This document shows positions 1 through 6,703 of a stretch of 9,544 nucleotides of DNA, one piece after another. The notes below the pieces were generated by a model. That model had not been told where the DNA came from. It saw nothing but the letters and a program-made list of their open reading frames with translations, and searched no databases. Origin of the DNA: Methanosarcinales archaeon ex4572_44 (lineage in GTDB: Archaea; Halobacteriota; Methanosarcinia; Methanosarcinales; EX4572-44); the NCBI GenBank assembly GCA_002254825.2, contig NJEL02000070.1:1-9544 (forward strand). The letters run 5' to 3'. A program made the translations under genes and the position numbers. Each line of letters opens with the position of its first letter. Position 1 is the stretch's first letter.

Positions 1-357
1 AATCGCTGTATCATCTTTTTGAGGTTGATGTCTGCGACCACGTCCCCGTTTCGTATCATAACGTCTTCGTCGACCAGTTCAAGCCCCATTCGGATGGCGT
101 TCAAGGCTCCGAGCGGCATCCTCTACTGAGTATTCGATTCTGACACCATTCCACTTTTCATGGTAGCGCTCCTCTATCTTCTTGGTGAGATATCCTGTTA
201 AGAGCACCACTTTCTCGATTCCTGCGTTCTTGAAGCTTATTATCTGCTGGTTGAGGATGGTATAGTCTTCTTTGATCTCGATAAGTGGTTTTGGTATCTC
301 GTCTGTCAGTGGTCTGAGTCGTTTCCCCTGTACCCCGCAGAGTATCATCCCGATCAA
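1..357 (-). pseudogene. Sugar-nucleotide nucleotidyltransferase, frameshifted and cut by the window edge
   Basis: This encodes the N-terminal part of an NTP-transferase (glucose-1-phosphate thymidylyl/uridylyl- or mannose-1-phosphate guanylyltransferase type), which activates a sugar phosphate with an NTP. The signature GKRLRPLTDEIPKPLIEI lies at residues 11-28. The in-frame reading ends at a stop at 79-81 after a non-homologous tail (AARSLERHPNGA). Reading one base later from about position 117 restores the family sequence: PLGALNAIRMG, then NGDVVADINLKKM, open to the left edge. The break is therefore a net +1 (or -2) frameshift at about 117-118, after residue 80. The usual second glycine of the GG-x-G loop is also replaced (LCGVQGKRL). 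The TTG at 357 is preferred over the ATG at 348: GGAGG (372-368) lies 10 nt upstream, and the length before the loop then matches the family. It follows proC by 3 nt, so the two are probably co-transcribed. Decay and sequencing error cannot be told apart here. Confidence 0.8.
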
Positions 358-360
358 TCT

Positions 361-1179
361 CTATCTGCCTCCAAGTTCTACAGATCGCATAGTGGCTGCT
401 ATCACAGCGTCCATGATGCCTGCTCTGAACCCGTGCTCTTCGAGTTTGTGGATGCCTTTGATTGTGGTTCCTGCTGGTGATGTCACCATCTCCTTCAACC
501 GATCAGGGTGTATTCCGAGATCGAGCACCATCTTTGCCGAACCGAGCACTGTCTGTGCTGCGAGCGTGAGAGCGGTTCCGCGATCAAGCCCACAGTAGAC
601 CCCTGCATCAGCCATTGCCTCGATAAAGATTGCAACAAAGGCAGGGCCGCTCCCGGATAATCCGGTTACTGCATCCATCAGCGATTCTGAGATCACAACC
701 GTTCGTCCGACCGACTCGAATATGGTTTTTGCGATCTGCGCATCTTCATAAGAGACGTTTGGCCCGAGACTTATGGCTGATGGTGACTCGTTTACGGTGA
801 CGGTGATGTTTGGCATCACACGGATGATCTTTGCCTCAGCGTTCAGGTGTTCCTGTATGAATTTTATGGGTGTGCCTGCAGCGATGGATATCACGATATG
901 ATCTTTATGTATCTGATCTTTTATTCCGTGAAGCACGCTTTCAAGTATCTGTGGCGTCACTGCAAGGATGATCACATCGCTTTTATTCACGACATCATCG
1001 TTCTCAGCACACGGGATGATGTGGTACTCCTGAACAGCGTTCTTCAGGACTGCTTCACTGATATCGCTCGCATGGATCTTCTTGGATTCGACCGCACCCG
1101 TCTCAACGAGTCCTTTTATCAGGGCAGTGCCCATTTTGCCGGTTCCTATAAATCCTATTTTTTTATCTGTTAATACCAT
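361..1179 (-). CDS. proC: Pyrroline-5-carboxylate reductase
   Basis: This is the last enzyme of proline synthesis, reducing 1-pyrroline-5-carboxylate with NAD(P)H in the cytoplasm. From the ATG at 1179 the protein has 272 residues, the usual family length. The dinucleotide-binding loop GFIGTGKMG is at residues 9-17. VMPN is at 121-124. The active-site/dimer segment GLSGSGPA is at 173-180, and the C-terminal family signature around TSPAGTTIKGIHKLE is at 233-247. The frame can be extended to a TTG at 1209, but that codon directly abuts a TATA box (about 1209-1217), whose predicted start site falls near 1185-1188. The ATG at 1179 with a very short leader is therefore preferred. The nucleotidyltransferase follows 3 nt after the stop. 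No break or missing residue is visible. Confidence 0.95.
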   Translation of the reverse strand: MVLTDKKIGFIGTGKMGTALIKGLVETGAVESKKIHASDISEAVLKNAVQEYHIIPCAENDDVVNKSDVIILAVTPQILESVLHGIKDQIHKDHIVISIAAGTPIKFIQEHLNAEAKIIRVMPNITVTVNESPSAISLGPNVSYEDAQIAKTIFESVGRTVVISESLMDAVTGLSGSGPAFVAIFIEAMADAGVYCGLDRGTALTLAAQTVLGSAKMVLDLGIHPDRLKEMVTSPAGTTIKGIHKLEEHGFRAGIMDAVIAATMRSVELGGR

Positions 1180-1208
1180 GGTCAACCGTTGTATAAATGC
1201 TTCAAACA

Positions 1209-1217
1209 ATATATATC
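1209..1217 (-). promoter_or_regulatory. Candidate TATA box for proC
   Basis: On the minus strand the sequence reads AGATATATATT, an archaeal box A-like stretch. It is centred about 34 nt before the proC ATG at 1179, so initiation about 25 nt downstream would give a leader of only some 6-10 nt. This placement is what argues against the upstream TTG start. No experimental support is available. Confidence 0.5.
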
Positions 1218-1252
1218 TAATCCTTGCAGGTTTTTGTCTTATCTGAATAAAT

Positions 1253-1264
1253 CCCAGATCTGGG
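1253..1264. repeat. Perfect 12-bp palindrome in the proC/flippase divergent region
   Basis: CCCAGATCTGGG is perfectly self-complementary and lies between the two divergent promoters, about 45 bp upstream of the proC TATA box. It could be an operator for a dimeric regulator, but a chance occurrence is possible. No second copy was noticed in the window. Confidence 0.4.
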
Positions 1265-1289
1265 TTGGTTATTCGATTTTTGTGTTTTT

Positions 1290-1306
1290 GATTTCGGCGT
1301 GAAATC
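1290..1306. repeat. Short inverted repeat upstream of a TATA box
   Basis: GATTTC (1290-1295) and GAAATC (1301-1306) form 6-bp arms around a 5-nt centre (GGCGT). The repeat ends 11 bp before the TTTATATA box at 1318, roughly where archaeal activators or BRE-proximal regulators can bind. Function is inferred from position only. Confidence 0.3.
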
Positions 1307-1317
1307 GGTCTGAAATG

Positions 1318-1325
1318 TTTATATA
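1318..1325 (+). promoter_or_regulatory. Candidate TATA box for the flippase-like gene
   Basis: TTTATATA is a near-consensus archaeal box A. Initiation about 25 nt downstream (near 1347) would give the flippase-like gene a leader of roughly 140 nt, covering the startless open frame at 1360-1503. A second, weaker candidate, TTTATAT, lies at 1387-1393 and would give a shorter leader. Confidence 0.4.
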
Positions 1326-1489
1326 CTAATTAAAAATGAGTAATCTTGGATTTTAGTAGAAAAGGATTTTTCAGAATGTTTTTGATTTATATTCCACGGA
1401 TGAAAGTATTATAGAAGAGATTAAATTTTGTAGGCTGCTTTTAGACCAACAAGTTGATCTAAGACGTCGTCTGTGTTATCCCTTTGAAG

Positions 1490-2506
1490 ATGAAGATCGA
1501 TAAGCGAAAGCTTGCAGTACCTGTTTTGATAGGTCTTGGAGTCTTCGGGCTGTTCACACACGAGATCGGATTTGAAGAGTTCAGAGTTCTGCTCAGTGGC
1601 GTGGATCTGGTGCTGGTACTGCTCGCCATTCTCTTCAACATCGGAACCATCATCTTCTTCACACTCTCATGGCGTGTTTTGATCGCAGAGAAACCCAGTT
1701 TTCCCCGCCTCTTCCAGATCTACTTGGTCGGCGTTCTTGTGAGCAACATAACTCCCAGCCTTGGTGCAGGCGGCGAGCCTGTTAAGGCACTCCTCCTCGG
1801 AAATGCCACGGACACGAATAGCTCGGCTTGCTTTGCCACGATACTTACCCAACGGGTACTGAACCTGGTCCCTTTCATCTTCGTTGCATTGATTGGTCTC
1901 TTCTTCCTTTTTTTCTATAAAAATCTCGATTTTTGGGAGGTTCTGGCAATTCTCTTCATGTTAGGAATCGTCATAACAGCACTACTGTTATTTATCTACC
2001 TCTACCTTCGAAAAGATAGACTTGAGCAACTCACGCACAAGGTCATCAAAAGACTCACACCACTGATCCGCATATTCAAGAGAGACTTCAACTATGAGGA
2101 ATACATTCACACAATCGACGACTCCATAGATCTCTTCCACGACGAACTGAAAAGACTCTCAAAAAATAACGGAAAACTCGCACTGGCATTGATATACTCC
2201 TTCATCGGCTGGATATCCAATGTAGCAGCAGCATACATCGTATTTCTTGCACTCAACCACCCTATTAACCCAGGAATTCTGATGATAACATACACAATCG
2301 CCATGGTCATCGGAATGATACCATTAATCTCCCCCGGAGGCGTAGGTACAGTTGACAGCATAATGGCAATGCTCTATATCTCAACAGGCGTCCCAAAAGA
2401 GATCGCACTCCTATCAACCCTCCTGTACCGACTCATCTCATACTGGCTCAACACCATCATAGGAATAACCGCCACGCTAGCAGAACACATAACAATTAAC
2501 AAATAA
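1490..2506 (+). CDS. Flippase-like membrane protein, UPF0104 / LPG_synthase_TM family
   Basis: This is a polytopic membrane protein of 338 residues (340 if the TTG at 1484 is used; neither start has a clear Shine-Dalgarno site). Hydrophobic segments lie near residues 11-24, 40-65, 78-88, 127-145, 151-175, 232-257, 264-284 and 312-332 (numbered from the TTG). Two family motifs are visible: NITPSLGAGGEPVKALLL at 88-105 and IPLISPGGVGTVDS at 279-292. Members of this family (YbhN/MprF-membrane-domain-like; archaeal AglD has a related domain) handle lipids or lipid-linked sugars, but the substrate here cannot be read from sequence. The charged 176-230 segment is probably a cytoplasmic loop. The gene runs convergently into the DHH nuclease gene, leaving a 44-bp gap. 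Base use drifts strongly along the gene, from G-rich at the start to C-rich at the end. Confidence 0.85.
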   Translation: MKIDKRKLAVPVLIGLGVFGLFTHEIGFEEFRVLLSGVDLVLVLLAILFNIGTIIFFTLSWRVLIAEKPSFPRLFQIYLVGVLVSNITPSLGAGGEPVKALLLGNATDTNSSACFATILTQRVLNLVPFIFVALIGLFFLFFYKNLDFWEVLAILFMLGIVITALLLFIYLYLRKDRLEQLTHKVIKRLTPLIRIFKRDFNYEEYIHTIDDSIDLFHDELKRLSKNNGKLALALIYSFIGWISNVAAAYIVFLALNHPINPGILMITYTIAMVIGMIPLISPGGVGTVDSIMAMLYISTGVPKEIALLSTLLYRLISYWLNTIIGITATLAEHITINK

Positions 2507-2550
2507 CGATGCTGCAGAGATAACCATCTGAACCATCTGCTCGTAAATCC

Positions 2551-3841
2551 TCAGCGAACCATCCCTACTGCCAGCTTGCACACCTCTTCTGCAATCCTTG
2601 CATTCAGCAGATAATCGTCCACCGATTGGAGGAGGGTTGGGATCCTATCAGCCTTGAAGTGGACGCCAACTCCATTCCCCTCTGTTTTGCTCTCGATTGT
2701 TGGCAGGTTGTCCGGGGCAAGTGCTATCTGCACGGTTTTTGCATGGATTCCTTGCAAGAAATGGCTTGTCGGGGAAGACGTATCTTGCCATCGTACCTGC
2801 GATCTCACCTGTTCCTCTGATATCTGAGAGGGCTACGTATCGAAGATGATCCTCTTCGCAAACTTCTTCCCGAGCCTTCTTCAGCGTCTCGATCAGTTTT
2901 TCTCTCTCCTCTCTTTCGAGCGTTCTTGCGTCTTCAAGCATGCTCTTATCTCGCAGGCAGAGTGAGAGGGCAAGTCCTGGTTCTTCAAGTCTTCCGCAGG
3001 CGTTCACAATCGATAATAGTTCGCTGGCATCGATTATAACCTCGTGTGCGAGTTGATATTTTTCACCTATAAGAGAGCCTATTGCTTCAACAGATCCACT
3101 CCTCAACAACATGAGGACGAGGGCTGATGCAAGCCTCCTGAGCGATTCATTGTTTAGGGCACTGATCTTGCCCGATAGGTTGAGTTGGGAGAGAAACTCA
3201 TTCACCATCTCTTGATTTCCCGAAAATTCAAAATATGGCTCGAAGCTTCCAAAAAGAACGTTATGCAAGTCACCGTCTGGAAGCATGAGCCCATAGTCCC
3301 TCTTCACAGCACCTGAAGAGACTGCTTCATCGAGAATGAATCTATTTGCGCCTATCATCGATTGTTTGTCACCAAGGGCACCGAGTATTGCAAGGCTTGA
3401 TAGATCAGTATTCTCTCCCATTGCCCGTGCCACGAAATACGCTACTCCTGAAGCTGAAAGTTCAAAACTGCCGTCAAAGCCTACAAGATGTGGGTTCACG
3501 TGAATACAACTATGCTCGCCGACCGGTCGGTGGTGGTCGAGTATAACAACCTCTTCTTCTATTCGATCAACAAGTTCTGGCTGCCCACTCCCCATATCAC
3601 AAAAAACAACCAGGTCTGCCGTAGAAGATTTGATTACGTCCAACACACTCTCATCAAATCGGCTCACAAGACTTGTGTGAAAGGGTATATGAGATCTGAA
3701 AAGAGCAGTGGAGATGATAGCAGCTGCGGTTATCCCATCTGCATCGCTGTGCGAGATCACTCGAACATGCTTTGAGTCTGCGGCAGTGTTGAGGAGCAGA
3801 TTGGAGGCTTTCTCTGCAAGTCTAATCAGGTCATCTATCAT
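2551..3841 (-). CDS. DHH-family (RecJ-like) phosphoesterase/exonuclease, frameshifted near the C terminus
   Basis: This is a DHH phosphoesterase of the archaeal RecJ/GAN-like group, which cleave single-stranded nucleic acid with Mn/Mg. Motifs are SHSDADG (residues 31-37), FCDMGSG (81-87) and ILDHHRP (101-107), followed by the SASGVAYFVA helix (130-139); all the metal-binding motifs are present. The original frame runs to a stop at 2648-2650, but after residue 364 (PDKPFLA) it turns into non-homologous sequence. Dropping one base near 2752 gives a continuation (GIHAKTVQIALAP..., ending RIAEEVCKLAVGMVR) to a stop at 2551, about 431 residues in all. The DHHA1 glycine/histidine motif in that tail looks worn (EGNGVGVHFKA instead of a GGxGGGH-type run), and the tail seems short. 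The start is the ATG at 3841, with a TTG directly before it. It lies 10 nt after rpsO, the usual archaeal order. I call it CDS because the catalytic domain is intact. Confidence 0.85.
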
Positions 3842-3851
3842 CAAGAGGAGA

Positions 3852-4310
3852 TCAACGCGTGATCAGCAACTCGGCCGCCTTGAGCGAATACTTCCAGTCA
3901 GAAGGAATTTTCCCGACACTTTTATAGTATCGCACCATGCGCCTGATCTTCGATTCAACAAGGGTCAATTGGCGCTTGTTATGAACATCCTTTGTGTTAC
4001 TGTTGAGATGTTTCTTCAAGCGGAGTGCTTTAACGATCAGATTATGTAGGTCTTCGGGCACCTTAGAACCAACCCCATTCTCTTCCATCACATCTGTGAT
4101 TCTCTTACCAGTTATAAGCCTGGAATCTGCAACACCATATGTATCTCGTAATATCATTCCTATCGCACTTGAAGATCGTCCCTGTTTCGCAAGATCTACA
4201 ACAATTCCTGAGAGATCGTCTGTATCGAGACTACACCACTCAGGCGAGTTGCTCTTCACTGGATGTGTGGGGCCCGAGACACCTTTTCTGCGAGTATGCA
4301 TCTTTGCCAT
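3852..4310 (-). CDS. rpsO: 30S ribosomal protein S15, archaeal type
   Basis: This small-subunit ribosomal protein binds 16S rRNA in the central domain. The 152-residue length and the N-terminal extension (MAKMHTRRKGVSGPTHPV) are typical of archaeal/eukaryotic S15 (the eukaryotic S13 family) rather than the roughly 89-residue bacterial form. The conserved core runs from PEDLHNLIVKALRLKKHL (residues 85-102) through LVESKIRRMVRYYKSVGKIP (116-135) to the C terminus. The ATG at 4310 is supported by GGAGG (4323-4319) eight bases upstream. The DHH nuclease gene follows 10 nt after the stop, a linkage seen in many archaea, so the two are probably one transcript. The gene is intact, with no odd residues. 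Confidence 0.97.
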   Translation of the reverse strand: MAKMHTRRKGVSGPTHPVKSNSPEWCSLDTDDLSGIVVDLAKQGRSSSAIGMILRDTYGVADSRLITGKRITDVMEENGVGSKVPEDLHNLIVKALRLKKHLNSNTKDVHNKRQLTLVESKIRRMVRYYKSVGKIPSDWKYSLKAAELLITR

Positions 4311-4318
4311 TTATCAGT

Positions 4319-4323
4319 CCTCC
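4319..4323 (-). promoter_or_regulatory. Shine-Dalgarno site of rpsO
   Basis: GGAGG on the minus strand lies 8 nt before the rpsO ATG. It is the clearest ribosome binding site in the left half of the window and fixes the S15 start. Confidence 0.8.
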
Positions 4324-4344
4324 AATAACCCCTAAGAAAACTGT

Positions 4345-4402
4345 GCGGTTAGATAAAACTTATGGATATAGAGATATTTTTATAATTTAAATAATTTTAA
4401 AA
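4345..4402 (-). promoter_or_regulatory. A/T-rich promoter region of rpsO
   Basis: On the minus strand this stretch contains several TATA-like runs: TTTAAATTATAAAA (about 4380-4393), CTATATCC (about 4364-4371) and AGTTTTATCT (about 4350-4359). Any of them could place a start site upstream of the GGAGG at 4323. I cannot decide which is used. Confidence 0.4.
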
Positions 4403-4438
4403 AGTGGGTTGGGTGATTGGTCAAGTGGCAAAAATGGG

Positions 4439-4459
4439 CTTATCCTCATTGAGCATAAG
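4439..4459 (-). terminator. Hairpin after pyrC, possible terminator
   Basis: Arms CTTAT and ATAAG pair, followed by one C-C mismatch and a further 3 bp (CTC/GAG) around an ATT loop. It begins 6 nt after the pyrC stop and is followed on the minus strand by CCCATTTTT. The stem is short and A/T-rich, so its strength as a terminator is uncertain. Confidence 0.35.
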
Positions 4460-4465
4460 TTGCAT

Positions 4466-5809
4466 TTAAATAGCTCCAGCGCCGGGCAGGAAGTTTCCAT
4501 AGCCTTTTTTCACTGCTGGTCCATCGTCCCAGATTATCTTGCCGCGTAACATTGTGATTCTGGGAAAGATGCCTTTCATTCCTTCAAAAGGCGTCCATGT
4601 AGCTTTACTGTAGAGCTCTTCTCCACGAATTGTTTTTGGGTTCTGTGTGTCGATTATGATCAAGTCTGCATCACTCCCAGCTTCAAGATTTCCTTTGCCG
4701 TGGGGCTCTAGTTTGAAGCGTTTTGCTGGGTTTAGACGTGTTGTTTCTATCAGTCGCCCAATGCTTATCTTACCCTGCTTTGCTGCTGTGAGCATGAGCG
4801 GGATGAGCGTTTCAACGCCTGGTACGCCGGGTGGTGCATCGTGGATGTTCGTCTCTTTCTCTTCTATAGTGTGTGGTGCGTGGTCTGAGGCTATTATGTC
4901 GATGTTTTTTTCGTTTAACGCGTTCCACAGGGCTGATTTGTGTTCGGGGTCTCTTAATGGCGGGTTCATTTTGCCATAGGTTCCAAGCCTCTGATACTCG
5001 CTGGTTGAGAGAAGTAAGTGGTGTGGCGTGACCTCACATGTGAGCCCTTCCCTGATATTTTTTTCTTTTTTGATGAGATTTACAGCGTTTTTGGTGCTTA
5101 TGTGACAAAAATGTAGTTTTGTTTTTTTTCCCATGAGCAGTGCTTGTTTTATTGCAATTTCTTCTGATTCTGGTGGTCGGATGATGCTGTGTATGTGCGG
5201 GTCACGATTTTTTTCGTATTTTCTCTTCAGTTTTTGGTTGGTTTCATCGTCTTCTGCATGGAGGCATGCGATGGCACCAAGCCCATTGATCTCAGAAAGG
5301 GCTTTACCGAGGTCATCCCCCTTAACCGCGAGTCTTCTGCCGTCTGCCATGAAGATCTCCCCGAAGGAAGTTACACCAATGCGCCACAACTCGCTCAATC
5401 GTCCGATGTTCTCGCCGCGGGCACAGCCGTTCAGCCCAAAATCGATTATAGACATGCTACTGGCATCAACGAGTTTGCGATTAAAACCTCTTCTACCCAG
5501 AACAGGCGGGTCTGTGTTCGGATGGTCGACCACGGTGGTGATACCACCTGCCGCAGCAGCACACGAGCCTGTGTACCAGTCTTCTTTCATCCGCTCACCC
5601 ATACCCCGAAAGTGCACATGAACATCGATGCCTGACGGGAGTACCAGATCGCCTCGACCTTCAACTAACCGATCAAGGGATCCTGTGTATGGGATCTTAG
5701 ATACCACTTTTGAAATTTTTTCAATCTGTCCGCTTTTGATCAAGATGTTAGCTTCACGAAGCTTACCACGGATAAAGAGCCTGATATTCCTGATGAGGGT
5801 ATCGGTCAT
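4466..5809 (-). CDS. pyrC: Dihydroorotase
   Basis: This amidohydrolase closes carbamoyl-aspartate to dihydroorotate, the third step of pyrimidine synthesis. From the ATG at 5809 it has 447 residues, normal for class I/archaeal enzymes. Visible landmarks are the metal-binding HVH in GIDVHVHFRG (residues 60-69), KEDWYTGSCAAAAGGITT (75-92), the HPNTDPP loop (96-102), CLHAED (182-187), HFCHIST (233-239), TPHHLLL (261-267), and ASDHAPHT with the catalytic aspartate (307-314). The C-terminal strand after EAGSDADLIIID returns to the composite beta domain, as expected. The frame stays open for 101 more codons to an ATG at 6112, but that extension has no family similarity and overlaps the divergent dehydrogenase fragment, so it is rejected. 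No strong Shine-Dalgarno site precedes 5809. The gene stands apart from other pyrimidine genes here. Confidence 0.95.
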   Translation of the reverse strand: MTDTLIRNIRLFIRGKLREANILIKSGQIEKISKVVSKIPYTGSLDRLVEGRGDLVLPSGIDVHVHFRGMGERMKEDWYTGSCAAAAGGITTVVDHPNTDPPVLGRRGFNRKLVDASSMSIIDFGLNGCARGENIGRLSELWRIGVTSFGEIFMADGRRLAVKGDDLGKALSEINGLGAIACLHAEDDETNQKLKRKYEKNRDPHIHSIIRPPESEEIAIKQALLMGKKTKLHFCHISTKNAVNLIKKEKNIREGLTCEVTPHHLLLSTSEYQRLGTYGKMNPPLRDPEHKSALWNALNEKNIDIIASDHAPHTIEEKETNIHDAPPGVPGVETLIPLMLTAAKQGKISIGRLIETTRLNPAKRFKLEPHGKGNLEAGSDADLIIIDTQNPKTIRGEELYSKATWTPFEGMKGIFPRITMLRGKIIWDDGPAVKKGYGNFLPGAGAI

Positions 5810-6061
5810 TTCAAACCCATCGATGCATCTCCAATCGCTGCAACCATTCTTCTTCCATCCATGCATCCGTATTTGCACCATGATATTTATTGTTGCTGGC
5901 TGTGGTTTTTTGAGTATTACAGATTGATTATTTCGCATGCTTGTGGATAGTTCGTAGCTCTTACCCCCCAAGTTCATGATTCGATCTTCTGCAACCTGAA
6001 AAAAATACGCAGAACAAGATGCACTCTCTTTTGTTTGTTCGTTGATTAGTTTTATATATTT
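5810..6061. other. Divergent intergenic region between pyrC and the polysaccharide island
   Basis: About 250 bp with no convincing gene. It must hold the pyrC promoter: candidates on the minus strand are AATAAATATC (about 5881-5891) and the A/T stretch near 6045-6060. It also holds the plus-strand TATA box at 6050-6058. A bulged inverted repeat pairs ATCTTCTGC (5984-5992) with GCAGAACAAGAT (6009-6020). No remnant of the missing N terminus of the dehydrogenase was found in any frame. Confidence 0.5.
6050..6058 (+). promoter_or_regulatory. TATA box in front of the truncated dehydrogenase
   Basis: TTTTATATATT is a strong archaeal box A match. A start about 25 nt downstream falls near 6079-6081, at a GTG codon (6080) in frame with the dehydrogenase fragment. 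The island operon could therefore be read from here as a leaderless message. The same A/T stretch can be read as a box on the opposite strand. Confidence 0.5.
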
Positions 6062-6703
6062 TTGTGGGGGATAGGGGGTGTGTGGTTGCTTAGGGATAAG
6101 GATGAGTTCCATCTTGTGGTTGTGAAGAGCACGGTGGTTCCCAGAACAACGGAAGATGTGGTTATACCGTTATTGGAAAAGTGCTCTGGGAAGAGGGTGG
6201 GGGAGGGTTTTGGGGTTTGCATGAATCCTGAGTTTCTGACCGAGATCGCATCAACATGGAGCGAAGAAAAAGGTGCTAATAGGGATTTTTTCAGCGAAGA
6301 TCGGATCGTGATCGGTGAATACGATAAAAGATCAGGAGACATACTGGAAGAGATCTACAAACCACTAAAAAAACCAATATTCCGAACAAACCTGAAAACA
6401 GCAGAAATAATAAAATATGCATCCAACTGCATGCTTGCAACAAAAATCTCTTACTGGAATGAGATTTTTCTCATCTGCAAAGAACTCGGGATCGACTCAC
6501 AACTCGTCGCAGACATCGTCGCCCTCGACCCACGCATAGGAAAATACGGAACAGTCCACGGCAAAGCCTTCGGCGGCAAATGCCTCCCAAAAGACCTAAA
6601 AGCATTCATCACCTTCGCCAACAAACACCACAAAACCAAACTACTCAAAGCAACAGACCAAATAAACGACGAAATAAGAGAAAAATTCGGGGTGAGAGAA
6701 TGA
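6062..6703 (+). pseudogene. UDP-glucose/UDP-sugar 6-dehydrogenase, missing the NAD-binding N terminus
   Basis: Family members oxidise UDP-glucose to UDP-glucuronate with two NAD. Similarity begins abruptly at DKDEFHLVVVKSTVVP, normally near residue 110 or so. It continues through CMNPEFL, EDRIVIGEYDKRSGD, the helix KTAEIIKYASNCMLATKISYWNE, and the catalytic-cysteine motif FGGKCLPKDLKAF. The Rossmann half with its GxGxxG is absent, and upstream frames contain no trace of it. The UDP-binding C-terminal domain of long members is also absent, but short members (about 280 residues) naturally end near this point, so only the 5' loss is clearly abnormal. Possible starts are TTG 6062, GTG 6080 and TTG 6086. 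The stop overlaps the galU ATG as ATGA. Without NAD binding it is unlikely to be active by itself. It marks either a deletion or rearrangement breakpoint or an assembly join. Confidence 0.75.
6689..6695 (+). promoter_or_regulatory. Shine-Dalgarno site deciding the galU start
   Basis: GGGGTGA ends 4 nt before the ATG at 6700. It lies inside the end of the dehydrogenase fragment and, with the ATGA overlap, favours coupled translation. It also rules against the open frame that extends 40 codons further upstream to 6580. Confidence 0.6.

Noticed and set aside
1462..1472. Small inverted repeat AGACG-T-CGTCT before the flippase-like gene
   Set aside because: Five-base arms with a one-base centre cannot form a hairpin and are too short to call an operator.
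2522..2539. Tandem 9-bp repeat AACCATCTG between convergent genes
   Set aside because: Only two copies, with no further structure; probably a chance or slippage duplication.
4400..4470. Possible tRNA (GATTGGTCAAGTGGC resembles a D-arm)
   Set aside because: No T-arm, anticodon stem or acceptor pairing could be found around it.
5133..5635. Long plus-strand open frames antisense to pyrC
   Set aside because: They mirror the codon pattern of the intact dihydroorotase gene and show no recognisable protein motifs.
5806..5870. Short frames ending at or near the pyrC ATG (possible leader peptides)
   Set aside because: They are 15-18 codons, lack ribosome binding sites and similarity, and such short frames are expected by chance.
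5810..6112. 101-codon N-terminal extension of dihydroorotase
   Set aside because: The frame is open but shows no family similarity, overlaps the divergent dehydrogenase fragment and its TATA box, and the ATG at 5809 gives the normal family length.
6580..6699. 40-codon upstream extension of galU
   Set aside because: It overlaps the well-supported end of the dehydrogenase frame, is lysine/arginine/glutamine-rich without similarity, and the ATG at 6700 has a good ribosome binding site.
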